Shown one piece after another: positions 41,592 to 51,109 of a stretch of DNA of 64,000 bases. Made by a program: the position numbers and the translations under genes. This DNA comes from Neomoorella thermoacetica. GTDB lineage: Bacteria > Bacillota > DSM-521 > Neomoorellales > Neomoorellaceae. The stretch lies in NCBI RefSeq assembly GCF_001875325.1, contig NZ_MDDC01000015.1:1-64000 (forward strand), given 5' to 3'. The notes below the pieces were generated by a model that made no database searches, was not told the DNA's origin, and saw nothing but the letters and a program-made list of their open reading frames with translations. Within the stretch, counting starts at the first letter, position 1, and every line of letters begins with the position of its first letter.

Positions 41592-42586
41592 ACACCCTGT
41601 GGTTCATCCTGGTAGCCGTCCTCTTTACCGGTTTCTTTTTCCTGGAAGGTTTCGATTATGGTGTCGGGATCCTGCTCCCCTGCCTGGGGAAAAACGACCT
41701 TGAGCGTCGCGTTATAATTAACAGCATCGGCCCCTTCTGGGACGGCAACGAGGTGTGGATGATCACCGCCGGCGGGGCCATGTTCGCCGCCTTCCCCCAC
41801 TGGTACGCCACCCTTTTCAGCGGTTTCTACCTGGCCCTGTTCTTGATACTGGTGGCTCTGATCCTGCGCGGTGTGGCCTTCGAGTTCCGCAGCAAGGACG
41901 AGAACCCTGCCTGGCGCAACCTGTGGGACTGGTTGCTCTTCCTGGGCAGCCTGCTGCCGGCCCTCCTCTGGGGCGTAGCGATTACCAACCTCATCCGGGG
42001 TGTGCCCATCGACGCCAGGATGCAATTCGCAGGAACCTTTTTCGATCTTCTCTCGCCCTACACTCTCCTGGGGGGCCTGGCCTTCCTCCTGGTCTTTACC
42101 CTGCAGGGAGGCCTCTTCCTGGCCCTGAAAAGCGAGGGTGAGCTAAGGGAGCGTTCCCGGCAGGCGGCCCTGGGGGCCGGCGCCGGTGCGGCCCTGGCCC
42201 TCCTCCTGCTGGTAATTATGAGTTACGGGGCAACCGATATCTTCAGCCGGCCCCTGCCGGGGATCCTTCTCGGGAGCTCTTTCCTCACCCTGCTCCTCTC
42301 CCTGGCCGGTCTTTATAGCCGGCGCTACGGCCCGGGCTTCCTTATGAACGGCCTGACCATAATCCTGGTTTCCGCTGGTTTTTTCAGCGGGCTCTTCCCC
42401 CGGGTGATGGTCTCCAGCCTGAATCCGGAATGGAGCATCACCATTTACCGGGCCGCCTCCAGCCCCTATACCCTTAAAGTTATGACCGTCGTCGCATTGA
42501 CCCTGGTACCCGTGGTCCTGGCCTACCAGGGGTGGACTTACTGGGTCTTCCGGCAGCGCGTTAAAACAGAGGATCTGGAGTATTAG
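41582..42586 (+). CDS. cydB: Cytochrome bd quinol oxidase subunit II
   Basis: A 334-residue membrane protein with about eight or nine segments and the CydB start FFFLEGFDYGVGIL, followed by the conserved FWDGNEVWMITAGGAMFAAF. It pairs with CydA to stabilise the heme b595/d site. Translation is coupled with cydA through a 10-base overlap. Confidence 0.93.
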   Translation: MDLNTLWFILVAVLFTGFFFLEGFDYGVGILLPCLGKNDLERRVIINSIGPFWDGNEVWMITAGGAMFAAFPHWYATLFSGFYLALFLILVALILRGVAFEFRSKDENPAWRNLWDWLLFLGSLLPALLWGVAITNLIRGVPIDARMQFAGTFFDLLSPYTLLGGLAFLLVFTLQGGLFLALKSEGELRERSRQAALGAGAGAALALLLLVIMSYGATDIFSRPLPGILLGSSFLTLLLSLAGLYSRRYGPGFLMNGLTIILVSAGFFSGLFPRVMVSSLNPEWSITIYRAASSPYTLKVMTVVALTLVPVVLAYQGWTYWVFRQRVKTEDLEY

Positions 42587-42631
42587 AAATTAGAGGTTGA
42601 AAGCTAGCAGGGGAAGCCGGGGGGAGGAGAT

Positions 42632-44548
42632 TTGCTGCTCAATCAGGACTTGATACGCGAGGCCGGCAGGGTGCGCCGCCAGCTGGCCCTTACGGTGGGG
42701 CTGGGGCTGGGGGCCAGCCTCCTGGCCATCCTCCAGGCCTGGCTCCTGGCCCGGGTGGTCAACGGTGTCTTCCTGGAAGGGCGGGAGCTGCCGGGGGTCT
42801 GGCCGTGGCTCATGGTCCTCCTGGGGCTTATTTTCCTGAGGGCGGCCTTCGCCTGGGGGGTGGAAGTAGCCGGCCACCGGGCTGCGGCCCGGATCAAGTA
42901 TGACCTGCGCCGCCGCCTGGTGGCCCACCTCCTGGCCCTGGGGCCGGTACCTTTAAAGGATGAGCATACCGGGGAACTGGTCAACGTCCTGATGGCGGGG
43001 GTTGAGGACCTGGAGGCTTATTTTGCCAGCTACCTGCCCCGCCTGGCCCTGGCGGCCCTGGTGCCCCTGGCCGTCCTGGGTTTTGTTTTTCCCCTGGACC
43101 TTTTCTCCGGCCTGTTCCTCCTGGGCAGCGCCCCCCTGCTCCCCCTCTTCATGTTCCTTATCGGCGGGCAGGCGGAAAGGCTAACCCGCAACCAATGGGA
43201 AACCCTGGGCCGCCTGAGCGGTCACTTCCTGGATGTACTGCAAGGACTCACCACCCTGAAAATTTTCGGGCGCAGCAAGGCCCAGGTGGAGGTCCTGGCC
43301 CGCCTGAGCGAGGACTTCCGGGCCACCACCCTGGCGGTGCTGCGGGTGGCCTTTCTCTCGGCCCTGGTCCTGGAGCTGGTGGCCACCCTGGGTACGGCCC
43401 TGGTGGCTGTTTCTGTAGGCCTGCGCCTCCTCTATGGCCGGTTGCCCTTTCAGGAAGCCCTCTTCCTTTTACTGCTGGCGCCGGAGTTCTACCTGCCCCT
43501 GCGTCTCCTGGGCAGCCAGTACCATGCCGGCCTGGCCGGCGTGACCGCCGCTGCCCGTATTTTTGACCTCCTCTCCCGGCCCCTGCCTGCCGGTGAAGAA
43601 AGTAAAGTAGATAGCCCCGCCCGCCGGGATGAGGTAGTTGCGCCATTCATAGGGGCTACTCGCCATCCAGGCAGGGCGACAGCGCCGCCGGGGGATAACA
43701 GAGGGGTGGCTGGTATCTGCCGGAAGGAAGGGATCCGGTCCGGGCGGCGAAGCAGCCCTGGTGAAGCCGGAGAGGGAGGGCGGCCGGCTGGAGAAAAAAG
43801 CCTGCCCCGGCGCGGCCTCCATATTATCCTGGAAGATGTTTATTACGCCTACGACCAGGGGAACCGGTCCGCCCTGCAGGGCCTTTCCCTGGAACTCCGC
43901 CCCGGGGAAAAAGTAGCCCTGGTCGGTCCCAGCGGCAGCGGCAAAAGCACCGTCGCCCACCTGCTCTTGCGCTTCCTGGAGCCTGATCGCGGGCGCATCA
44001 CGGCCGACGGCCATCCTTTAGACCGGGTTCCCCCGGAAGAATGGCGCCACCAGGTGGCCCATGTCCCCCAGCATCCCTACCTTTTCAGCGGCACTATAGC
44101 CGACAATATCCTCCTGGGACGGCCGCATGCCTCACGGGAGGAAATGGTGGCAGCAGCCCGCCTGGCCGGCGCCCACGAGTTCATCACCGCCCTGCCGCAG
44201 GGTTACGCTACCCCCATAGGCGAAAGGGGCCTGCGCTTGAGCGGCGGCCAGGCCCGGCGCCTGGCCATCGCCCGGGCCTTCCTGAAGGAGGCACCCTTCC
44301 TGATTCTCGATGAAGCTACTGCCGGCCTGGACCCGGCCACCGACCAGATCATCCAGGCTGCCCTGGAGCGCCTGCTCCGGGGGCGCACGGCCCTGATCAT
44401 CGCCCATCGTCTGAGCGCCGCCGTCCGGGCCGACCGCATCGTCGTCCTGGACTCCGGCCGGGTAATAGAGACGGGGCGGCATGAAGAGCTCCTGGCCCGC
44501 CGCGGCCTGTATTATCGCCTGATTACGGCCTCCAGGGGGGCGGTGTGA
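42632..44548 (+). CDS. cydD: ABC transporter CydD, with an extra linker segment
   Basis: A 638-residue fused membrane/ATPase half transporter that works with CydC to export thiols and allow cytochrome bd assembly. TTG start with GGGGGAGGAG upstream. Walker [11 protein letters not shown], signature RLSGGQARRL, Walker B FLILDEATAGLDP. Between the membrane domain (ends about 320) and the ATPase (starts about 405) there is an Arg/Gly/Pro-rich insert of roughly 80 residues (for instance GRATAPPGDNRGVAGICRKE) not seen in usual CydD proteins. Confidence 0.88.
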   Translation: MLLNQDLIREAGRVRRQLALTVGLGLGASLLAILQAWLLARVVNGVFLEGRELPGVWPWLMVLLGLIFLRAAFAWGVEVAGHRAAARIKYDLRRRLVAHLLALGPVPLKDEHTGELVNVLMAGVEDLEAYFASYLPRLALAALVPLAVLGFVFPLDLFSGLFLLGSAPLLPLFMFLIGGQAERLTRNQWETLGRLSGHFLDVLQGLTTLKIFGRSKAQVEVLARLSEDFRATTLAVLRVAFLSALVLELVATLGTALVAVSVGLRLLYGRLPFQEALFLLLLAPEFYLPLRLLGSQYHAGLAGVTAAARIFDLLSRPLPAGEESKVDSPARRDEVVAPFIGATRHPGRATAPPGDNRGVAGICRKEGIRSGRRSSPGEAGEGGRPAGEKSLPRRGLHIILEDVYYAYDQGNRSALQGLSLELRPGEKVALVGPSGSGKSTVAHLLLRFLEPDRGRITADGHPLDRVPPEEWRHQVAHVPQHPYLFSGTIADNILLGRPHASREEMVAAARLAGAHEFITALPQGYATPIGERGLRLSGGQARRLAIARAFLKEAPFLILDEATAGLDPATDQIIQAALERLLRGRTALIIAHRLSAAVRADRIVVLDSGRVIETGRHEELLARRGLYYRLITASRGAV

Positions 44549-44706
44549 ATGCGCCGCCGGGCTCCAAGCGTAGCCGCAGGGGAACATAATAGCCGTAAAG
44601 GTTTAGTCTACAGCATAATAGCACCTGAAGATGTTGCTCCGCGGAAAGTTACCCGGACATCCCGGCAGCCCTGCTCCGGTCTGGTTAGAAAGTTGAGGTA
44701 AGCCCT

Positions 44707-46563
44707 GTGGACCCTTTAACCCGCCAGGATACGTTACCCCCGCCCCTCTCTGCTTCTCCCGCCGCCAGGGAGAATGCAGGCCCCGGGGGGCACCGGCCAG
44801 GCCCCCGGGTTTCTTATTCAAAGTTTCATCCGGCCGGCACCTTCGCCCGCCTGCTGGGTTTAATAACTCCGGCCTGGCAGGCCGTCCCCGGCGCCATAAT
44901 GCTGGGCTCCAGCACCATCGCCAGTAACATCGGCCTCATGGCCACGGCTGCCTTCCTTATCGCCAGCGCCGCCCTCCACCCGCCGGCTGGAAAACTAATG
45001 CTGGCCATAGTCGGGGTGCGCTTTTTTGGGATTACCCGGGCCGTATGTCGCTACCTGGAACGTTATGTGAACCATAGTATAACCCTGGGCATCCTGGGCC
45101 GGCTGCGGGTTGCCTTCTACCGGACCCTGGAGCCCCTGTTCCCGGCCGGTTTGCCGGGCTACCACAGCGGGGATTTGCTGAGCCGCGCTGTGGCCGATGT
45201 TGCCACCCTGGAGAATTTTTACCTCCGCGTCCTGAACCCACCCCTGGTCGCCCTGGCGGTCGCCGCGGGGGTTTTCCTGTTCCTGGCCTCTTTCGGCCGC
45301 ACCCTGGCCCTGGCCTGGCTGGGTGCTTTCCTGGCCGCCGGGGTTATCTTCCCCCTGGGCCTCACAATCGCCGGCCGGGGCGTCCTGCGGCGCCAGGGGG
45401 AGGCCAGGGCGGCCCTGAATACCGCCCTGGTGGACACCGTCCAGGGCCTGGCCGACATCCTGGCCTTCGATCACGGGCGGGGACAACAGGAGTACATTGC
45501 CACCCTGGACCGTGAGTACCTGCGTCTCCAGGGACGTGCAGCCGGTCTGAACGGTTTGGCGGCTGCCCTCACCGGCCTGGCAGGCAACCTGGCCCTGTGG
45601 GCCGTCCTGGTACTGGCCATCCCCCTAGTAAACAGGGGACAAATTGACGGCGTCTACCTGGCCATGCTGGCCCTGACGGCCGCCGCCGCCCTGGAAGCCG
45701 CCCTGCCCCTGCCCATGCTCTTCCCCCACCTGGAAGGGAGCCTGGCCGCCGCCCGCCGCCTCTTCGCCCTTAGCGACGCCCGGCCCGCCGCCGGAGACCC
45801 GCCCAGCCCTGTTCCCCGCCCCCGGGACTTCTCCCTCCAGGTCAAAGGCCTGCGTTTCCGTTACGGCCCCGGGGAACCCCCGGCCCTGGACGGCATCGAC
45901 TTTACCGTCCCCTCCGGAGCGCGGATAGCCATTGTCGGCCCCAGCGGCGCGGGCAAAAGCACCCTGGTTAATTTGCTCCTGCGCTTCTGGGACTATGAAG
46001 AAGGGGCCATCTTCCTGGGGGGCTACGACCTGAAGGCCTATCCCCCGGAGGAGTTAAGGCGTTTCATCGGGGTTGTGGCCCAGCCAACCCATCTCTTCCA
46101 CACCACCATCGCCGAAAACCTGCTCCTGGCCCGGCCAGACGCGACCCGGGAGGAGATGGAGCGGGCGGCCCGGGAGGCCCGGCTGCACGAGTTTATTCAT
46201 GGCCTGCCCCTGGGCTACGACACCCTGGTCGGCGAGGAAGGGTTGAAGCTCTCCGGCGGCCAGCGCCAGCGCCTGGCCATCGCCCGGGCCTTGCTGAAAA
46301 ACGCCCCCATCCTCATCCTCGATGAGGCTACGACCGGCCTGGACGCCGTGACTGAACGGGAGGTAATGGACTCCATCCGCCACCTGATGGAGGGGCGCAC
46401 CACCCTGGTCATCACTCACCGCCTGGCGGGCCTGGAAGACATGGATAAAATCCTGGTCCTGGATAAGGGCCGGGTGGTACAGCAGGGGCGGCACGCGGAA
46501 CTTCTCCGGCAGGAGGGCCTTTACCGCCATTTGTGGCAACTGCAGCAGGAGGCGCTACCCTAA
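44707..46563 (+). CDS. cydC: ABC transporter CydC
   Basis: A 618-residue half transporter, partner of CydD. The N-terminal 50 residues are Pro/Gly-rich, then six membrane segments, then the ATPase with Walker A GPSGAGKSTL, signature [10 protein letters not shown] and Walker B ILILDEATTGLDA. It begins at a GTG with TTGAGGT upstream, 158 bases after cydD. Completes cydABDC; a hairpin terminator follows. Confidence 0.9.
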   Translation: MDPLTRQDTLPPPLSASPAARENAGPGGHRPGPRVSYSKFHPAGTFARLLGLITPAWQAVPGAIMLGSSTIASNIGLMATAAFLIASAALHPPAGKLMLAIVGVRFFGITRAVCRYLERYVNHSITLGILGRLRVAFYRTLEPLFPAGLPGYHSGDLLSRAVADVATLENFYLRVLNPPLVALAVAAGVFLFLASFGRTLALAWLGAFLAAGVIFPLGLTIAGRGVLRRQGEARAALNTALVDTVQGLADILAFDHGRGQQEYIATLDREYLRLQGRAAGLNGLAAALTGLAGNLALWAVLVLAIPLVNRGQIDGVYLAMLALTAAAALEAALPLPMLFPHLEGSLAAARRLFALSDARPAAGDPPSPVPRPRDFSLQVKGLRFRYGPGEPPALDGIDFTVPSGARIAIVGPSGAGKSTLVNLLLRFWDYEEGAIFLGGYDLKAYPPEELRRFIGVVAQPTHLFHTTIAENLLLARPDATREEMERAAREARLHEFIHGLPLGYDTLVGEEGLKLSGGQRQRLAIARALLKNAPILILDEATTGLDAVTEREVMDSIRHLMEGRTTLVITHRLAGLEDMDKILVLDKGRVVQQGRHAELLRQEGLYRHLWQLQQEALP

Positions 46564-46564
46564 C

Positions 46565-46595
46565 AAAAAGCCCGGAGAGGCAATCACCTCCGGGC
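46565..46595. terminator. Hairpin between convergent cydC and guanylate kinase genes
   Basis: GCCCGGAG and CTCCGGGC arms with a 10-base loop; an A run on the plus strand gives a T run for leftward transcripts from the kinase gene. Confidence 0.7.
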
Positions 46596-46633
46596 CCCAT
46601 ATTAGTCGTGGACTACCAGAATTTAAACCATAC

Positions 46634-47269
46634 CTACTTGTGTTCAGAGTAGCTGTTGAGGATCTGGACCAGTTCCCGGCCGGCACGTTCAAGTTCGTCA
46701 TTGACGATAACGTGCCGGTATTTTTTCATATAGCCCATCTCCATCTCCATACGCTCCAGCCTTTTGGCGACGACCGCGGCGTCCCTTTCTCTCCCGGCCA
46801 GGCGCTGGCGCAGTTCCTCCCTATCAGGCGGGGCGACGAAAATGGAAACGACATTTTCGGGGAACCGCTCCATGACTTCCATACAACCCAGGACGTCCAT
46901 GTCGGTGATAATGTCATAACCGTTGGCCAGGGCGTAAGTAATCGTCGGCAGGTGGGTGCCGTAATAATCGCCGGTATGGATCTTCTTCCACTCCAGGAAA
47001 GCTCCTGCGGCTATCAAGGCTTCAAAATCGGCCCTGGTGACAAAAAAATAGGGTGCGCCCTGGGTTTCCCCGGACCGCATCGCCCGGGTGGTTATTGAAG
47101 GCAGGTAATAAATTCCATCTACTTTGGGTAGGGCATAGTTGAGGAGGGTGTTCTTGCCCACGCCGGAAGGCCCGGAGACGACGAAAAAGAGGCCCGGCCT
47201 CGGCCTGCGGTCCCGGGTTTGAAAGTTGAGGATGAGTCCGTCGATAAGTTTATTCTCTTCTTCCATCAA
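46634..47269 (-). CDS. gmk: Guanylate kinase-family protein
   Basis: A 211-residue kinase with the P-loop GPSGVGKNTLL (Asn where Ser is usual), the GMP-binding SITTRAMRSGETQGAPYFFV and YYGTHLPTI, and the DMDVLGCMEVM region. It carries a 25-residue N-terminal extension before the kinase fold. It phosphorylates GMP to GDP in the main family; the altered P-loop and extension raise the possibility of a paralogue with a special role. A separate gmk may exist elsewhere in the genome. Confidence 0.8.
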   Translation of the reverse strand: MMEEENKLIDGLILNFQTRDRRPRPGLFFVVSGPSGVGKNTLLNYALPKVDGIYYLPSITTRAMRSGETQGAPYFFVTRADFEALIAAGAFLEWKKIHTGDYYGTHLPTITYALANGYDIITDMDVLGCMEVMERFPENVVSIFVAPPDREELRQRLAGRERDAAVVAKRLERMEMEMGYMKKYRHVIVNDELERAGRELVQILNSYSEHK

Positions 47270-47638
47270 AGCTTATCACACCACTACCATAAAGATTGCA
47301 TTAATACTTACATTGTACCCAGGTTTGTCTACCCCTGCGTTTCCTTTCATTTTAGCATACGTCGCCGGCAGGAGCAATTCACTCTACGCAGTGTTCCAGG
47401 GTAGAAATCACGCGGCGCAAGTCCCTGCACAATAACCGGGATGTTGGAATTGGGCGTCCGCAGGAGAACGGCGAACAATCATTTATTTCTATCAGCATCC
47501 GCCATTGACAAAACAATCCCTTGAGGGACGGTAGGCATAGGACGAGCCTTTAAGGCATGGATTTTAAGAAAAATGTACCATCAGGCAATTTATTCGAGTT
47601 CCTGGCAGACAATGGTGCCTGAAGGGTCATCCAGGGCT

Positions 47639-47667
47639 TTTACTATTACTTTTTTCGACGATATAAT
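47639..47667 (+). promoter_or_regulatory. Promoter of the c-di-AMP riboswitch/NlpC transcript
   Basis: TTTACT and perfect TATAAT with a 17-base spacer, placing the transcription start about 15 bases before the riboswitch. Confidence 0.6.
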
Positions 47668-47687
47668 ATAAAAGCCATATTTTTTAG

Positions 47688-47801
47688 CACCGAATTCCCG
47701 GTTAGGCGGGAAACGGGGGATATTTTTGGGGTGAAGAGCTAAAGGCTCCGGGCTAACTCTCGGTCCGAACCCGTCAACTAACCTCGTAGGTGTGCGAGAG
47801 T
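47688..47801 (+). promoter_or_regulatory. c-di-AMP riboswitch (ydaO/yuaA class)
   Basis: Shows the class's conserved blocks in order: CCGAATTCCCGG, GGGGTGAAGAGC, then GGTCCGAACCCGTCAACTAA and CCTCGTAGG, closed by a stem CTCTCG/CGAGAG (47757-47762 with 47795-47800). ydaO riboswitches bind cyclic di-AMP and control wall hydrolases and K+ transporters. The ribosome-binding site TGGAGG follows directly; I see no terminator between, so control may be at translation start. Confidence 0.9.
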
Positions 47802-47816
47802 GGAGGTCTTAGATAA

Positions 47817-48470
47817 TTGAAGAAGTGGTCGAAGTACTGCCTGACTGCCACCCTGGCCGGAGCATTGAGCCTGGCCGCCGCCGGAGTGGCCCTGGCCCAG
47901 CCCTATGAAGTGAAAAAGGGTGACACCCTGTGGGCCCTGTCCCGGCGTTATGGAGTAACGGTCAAACAAATTCAAGCAGCCAATAACCTTGATTCCTCAT
48001 TAATTTATATTGGTCAAATCCTTGAAATACCAACTAACAAAACATCCCCTGCCAGTCGTTACGAAGCACCCTCAGCCTCCCGCGGTGTAAGTACCGATCC
48101 CTCGACCCTGGGTGCCCGTATTGCCGCCATCGCCCGCCAGTATGAGGGCAGTCCCTACCGCTGGGGTGGGACAAGCCCAAAGGGTTTCGACTGCTCGGGC
48201 TTTACACTTTACGTCTTTCAACGTGTAGGCATCAATCTCCCTCACTCGGCCAGCGACCAGGCCTCCCTGGGTACTCATATTGATAAAAGTGATCTCCTGC
48301 GGGGCGATTTAGTCTTTTTCCATACTTATTCCCAGGATATAAGCCATGTCGGTATTTACCTGGGCAACGGCAAGTTTATCAGCGCTACCAATCGCGGCGT
48401 GGCCATCGACAGTATCGATGACCCGTACTATTGGGGACCGCGCTATGTCGGTGCCAGGCGCGTAAGGTAG
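47817..48470 (+). CDS. LysM-NlpC/P60 cell-wall hydrolase
   Basis: A 217-residue secreted protein with a signal peptide (about 1-24), one LysM domain (about 28-72, YEVKKGDTLWALSRRYGVTV) and a C-terminal NlpC/P60 peptidase with catalytic Cys in GFDCSGFTLYVF, His in SHVGIYLGNGKF and a polar third residue near ATNRGV. It cuts peptidoglycan stem peptides. Starts at a TTG with GGAGG 11 bases upstream. Controlled by the c-di-AMP riboswitch, consistent with coupling of wall turnover to the second messenger. Confidence 0.9.
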   Translation: MKKWSKYCLTATLAGALSLAAAGVALAQPYEVKKGDTLWALSRRYGVTVKQIQAANNLDSSLIYIGQILEIPTNKTSPASRYEAPSASRGVSTDPSTLGARIAAIARQYEGSPYRWGGTSPKGFDCSGFTLYVFQRVGINLPHSASDQASLGTHIDKSDLLRGDLVFFHTYSQDISHVGIYLGNGKFISATNRGVAIDSIDDPYYWGPRYVGARRVR

Positions 48471-48540
48471 ATTAAAATTAAAAAGTATGTCCGGCGCGCC
48501 TCGCGCTCTAATGTTACCTCACGCCACCGGATAATAAGAA

Positions 48541-48582
48541 GACCCCTTAACCTGTTGTCGCAGGATAAAGGGGTCATTTTTT
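48541..48582. terminator. Bidirectional terminator
   Basis: GACCCCTT and AAGGGGTC arms with a long loop and T run, between convergent NlpC/P60 and guaA genes. Confidence 0.8.
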
Positions 48583-48588
48583 ATAACC

Positions 48589-50139
48589 CTACTCCCACTC
48601 TATGGTCGCCGGGGGTTTGGATGTGATGTCGTAAACTACCCGGTTGATATGGCGCACCTCGTTGACGATCCGGGAGGAGATACGCTCCAGGAGGTCGTAG
48701 GGGAGCCTGGCCCAGTCGGCAGTCATGGCGTCGTCGCTGGTCACGGCCCGCAGGACGATGGGGTAGGCATAGGTACGCTCGTCGCCCATAACACCCACAC
48801 TCTTCATGGAGGGCAATACCGCAAAGGACTGCCAGATTTCCCGGTAGAGACCGGCCCGCCGGATCTCTTCGGTGACAATAGCGTCGGCCTGGCGTAAGAT
48901 AGCCAGCTTCTCCGGGGTAACCTCACCCAGGATGCGAATGGCCAGTCCCGGCCCCGGGAAGGGTTGCCGCCAGACAATCTCCTCCGGCAGTCCCAGTTCC
49001 TCCCCTACCCGGCGTACTTCGTCCTTGAATAAAAGGCGCAGGGGTTCGATTAATTCCAGTTCCATATCCTCCGGCAGGCCGCCGACGTTGTGATGGCTCT
49101 TGATGACGGCCGCCGTTTCGGTACCGCTCTCAATGACATCGGGATAAAGGGTGCCCTGGACCAGGAAATCCACCCGGCCCAGTTTCCTGGCTTCCTCCTC
49201 AAAGACCCGGATAAATTCATGGCCGATAATCTTGCGCTTTTCTTCCGGCTCTGTAATGCCGGTGAGTTTCTCCAGGAAGCGCCGGCTGGCATCGACATAG
49301 ACCAGGTTCATGCCCATGGACTGGCCAAAGGCCCGCTGCACCTGTTCGGCCTCCCCCTGGCGCAGGAGACCATGGTTAACAAAAACGCAGGTCAGGCGGT
49401 CGCCGACGGCCCGGTGGACCAGGGCCGCAGCCACCGAGGAATCGACCCCGCCGCTCAGGGCGCAGAGGACCCGGCCGTTACCTACCTGCCGGCGGATGGC
49501 CGCCACCTGGTCTTCAATAAAGGAACTCACCGACCAGTCGCCCCGGCAACCGCATACCTGGAAGAGAAAACGGCGCAGTATCTCCTGACCCAGGGGAGTA
49601 TGCTTTACTTCCGGGTGAAACTGGACGCCATAGAGCTTCCTGGCCGGGTCGCTCATAGCCGCCACCGGGGTATAGGCCGAGCGGGCCGTCACCTGGAAAC
49701 CCGGCGGCGGGGCGCTGATATAGTCGCCGTGGCTCATCCAGCACTGCATGCTCCCGGGTAAACCGGCAAAAAGGGGATCGGCCGCGGTTACCTCCAGCTC
49801 GGTCTTACCATACTCCCGGCCTGAGGCCCCCTCTACCCTGCCGCCCAGGTCGTGGGCCATGAGCTGCATGCCATAACAGATGCCCAGAATGGGAATGCCA
49901 CTTTCATAAAGGGCCGGGTCGATGCGGGGTGCACCGGGACTATAAACGCTGGCCGGGCCTCCGGAAAAAATGATCCCCCGGGGTCGCCGGGCCAGGATCT
50001 TTTCCAGGGACGTGTTATAGGGTATCATCTCCGAGTAAACCCCGGCTTCGCGGACCCGCCGGGCAATCAACTGGTTGTACTGGCCGCCGAAGTCCAGCAC
50101 CAGTACTATTTCTGCAGGTTGTTTGCTTTCTCCGATCAT
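48589..50139 (-). CDS. guaA: GMP synthase (glutamine-hydrolysing)
   Basis: A 516-residue enzyme that aminates XMP to GMP. The N-terminal glutamine amidotransferase domain (about 10-200) has the catalytic Cys in GICYGMQLM and His-Glu in QFHPEVKHT. The ATP-pyrophosphatase domain follows with the P-loop [12 protein letters not shown], and the C-terminal dimerisation domain ends KPPATIEWE, as is typical. All catalytic residues are present. It is 13 bases downstream of hpt. Confidence 0.97.
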   Translation of the reverse strand: MIGESKQPAEIVLVLDFGGQYNQLIARRVREAGVYSEMIPYNTSLEKILARRPRGIIFSGGPASVYSPGAPRIDPALYESGIPILGICYGMQLMAHDLGGRVEGASGREYGKTELEVTAADPLFAGLPGSMQCWMSHGDYISAPPPGFQVTARSAYTPVAAMSDPARKLYGVQFHPEVKHTPLGQEILRRFLFQVCGCRGDWSVSSFIEDQVAAIRRQVGNGRVLCALSGGVDSSVAAALVHRAVGDRLTCVFVNHGLLRQGEAEQVQRAFGQSMGMNLVYVDASRRFLEKLTGITEPEEKRKIIGHEFIRVFEEEARKLGRVDFLVQGTLYPDVIESGTETAAVIKSHHNVGGLPEDMELELIEPLRLLFKDEVRRVGEELGLPEEIVWRQPFPGPGLAIRILGEVTPEKLAILRQADAIVTEEIRRAGLYREIWQSFAVLPSMKSVGVMGDERTYAYPIVLRAVTSDDAMTADWARLPYDLLERISSRIVNEVRHINRVVYDITSKPPATIEWE

Positions 50140-50152
50140 CTATCCAGCCTCA

Positions 50153-50698
50153 CTATTTCTTCCGTTTGTAAACCTCGGGTTTTAAAACGCAGATATCCGG
50201 CAAGTGACGGTATTTCTGGGCGTAATCCAGGCCGTAACCAACGACAAAGTAATCCGGGATGCAAAAACCGCTGTAATCAACGTGTACATCCACCAGACGC
50301 CGTTCCGGTTTGTCCAGGATGGTGCAGGCTTTGACGCTCAGGGGCTGGCGGGCCTTGAGGTTCTCCAGCAGGTATTTCAGGGTCAAGCCGGTGTCGATAA
50401 TATCCTCAACAATCAGGAGATGCTTGTCCTCCACCGGTACCTCCAGGTCCTTCAAAATCCTGACCGCCCCCGAAGTGCTGGTGCCGGACCCGTAGCTGGA
50501 AACGGCCATAAAATCAAGCTGCAGGGGGATGGTGATCTCCCGCACCAGGTCGGCCAGGAAAATAATCGCCCCTTTGAGTATACCGACCACCAGCAGGTCC
50601 TTCCCGGCGTAATCGCGGCTAATAGCTGCACCCATTTCCTTGACCCTTTTTTGAATATCGGCGGCGCTGACCAGGACCTCGGCAATATCTTCGTGCAC
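50153..50698 (-). CDS. hpt: Hypoxanthine phosphoribosyltransferase
   Basis: A 181-residue salvage enzyme making IMP/GMP from hypoxanthine/guanine and PRPP. The PRPP loop LLIVEDIIDTGLTLKYLL and the active-site flexible loop AVSSYGSGTSTSG are visible, followed by DYFVVGYGLDYAQKYRHLPD, which binds the base. Adjacent to guaA on the same strand, so salvage and GMP synthesis are probably co-expressed. Confidence 0.95.
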   Translation of the reverse strand: MHEDIAEVLVSAADIQKRVKEMGAAISRDYAGKDLLVVGILKGAIIFLADLVREITIPLQLDFMAVSSYGSGTSTSGAVRILKDLEVPVEDKHLLIVEDIIDTGLTLKYLLENLKARQPLSVKACTILDKPERRLVDVHVDYSGFCIPDYFVVGYGLDYAQKYRHLPDICVLKPEVYKRKK

Positions 50699-50986
50699 TC
50701 TTTTTTCCTCCCCCGGAGTAACCTGCTGTATTTAATATACCGCTTGACAGTTTACCATAACCTTGTTATCTTCGCTATATAGCGTTAAAATCCTGCCGGG
50801 TTAAATGCCAGCATATAAATTGGGACAATAAAATGGATGCCTGCCCAGAAACCCTGGCCGACAGGGCGCGACAGGTGCCGGGAGTTAAAGAAGGCAACGA
50901 CATCCCGGTAATTTCACCGTCCGGGTTCTTGATGGGTACGGCTAGCGTTAACAATAAGCAACCGTCAATCCTTCGCCTGTTCCCCC

Positions 50987-51015
50987 TTGCCCTTCCATGG
51001 CATGTATGTTATAAA
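50987..51015 (+). promoter_or_regulatory. Promoter of pabB-pabC
   Basis: TTGCCC and TATAAA with a 17-base spacer, placing the RNA start close to 51022, just before the triplet repeats. Confidence 0.6.
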
Positions 51016-51035
51016 GAAATTAGGTAACAACTGAA

Positions 51036-51095
51036 TAGGAGTCGAGGTTAGTCGCATAGAACAGGCGAGATGAGGATAGCTGAGACGACTCGGAG
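51036..51095 (+). promoter_or_regulatory. TRAP-like binding leader of pabB
   Basis: Triplets TAG/GAG at 51036, 51039, 51044, 51049, 51057, 51067, 51072, 51077, 51082 and 51093, with a CAG at 51062. Most follow one another at exactly 5-nt steps (51039-44-49; 51057-62-67-72-77-82), the spacing recognised by the 11-subunit TRAP ring. A terminator follows. In Bacillus TRAP also acts on the folate-operon gene pabA/trpG, so a pab target is plausible. The antiterminator is less clear than in the trpP leader. Confidence 0.75.
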
Positions 51096-51109
51096 CTTTT
51101 GGGGTGAGG

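Noticed and set aside
47602-47700. Minus-strand frame reading ALDDPSGTIVCQELE before a stop
   Set aside because: Looks protein-like but has no start codon and overlaps the promoter and start of the c-di-AMP riboswitch; probably chance.
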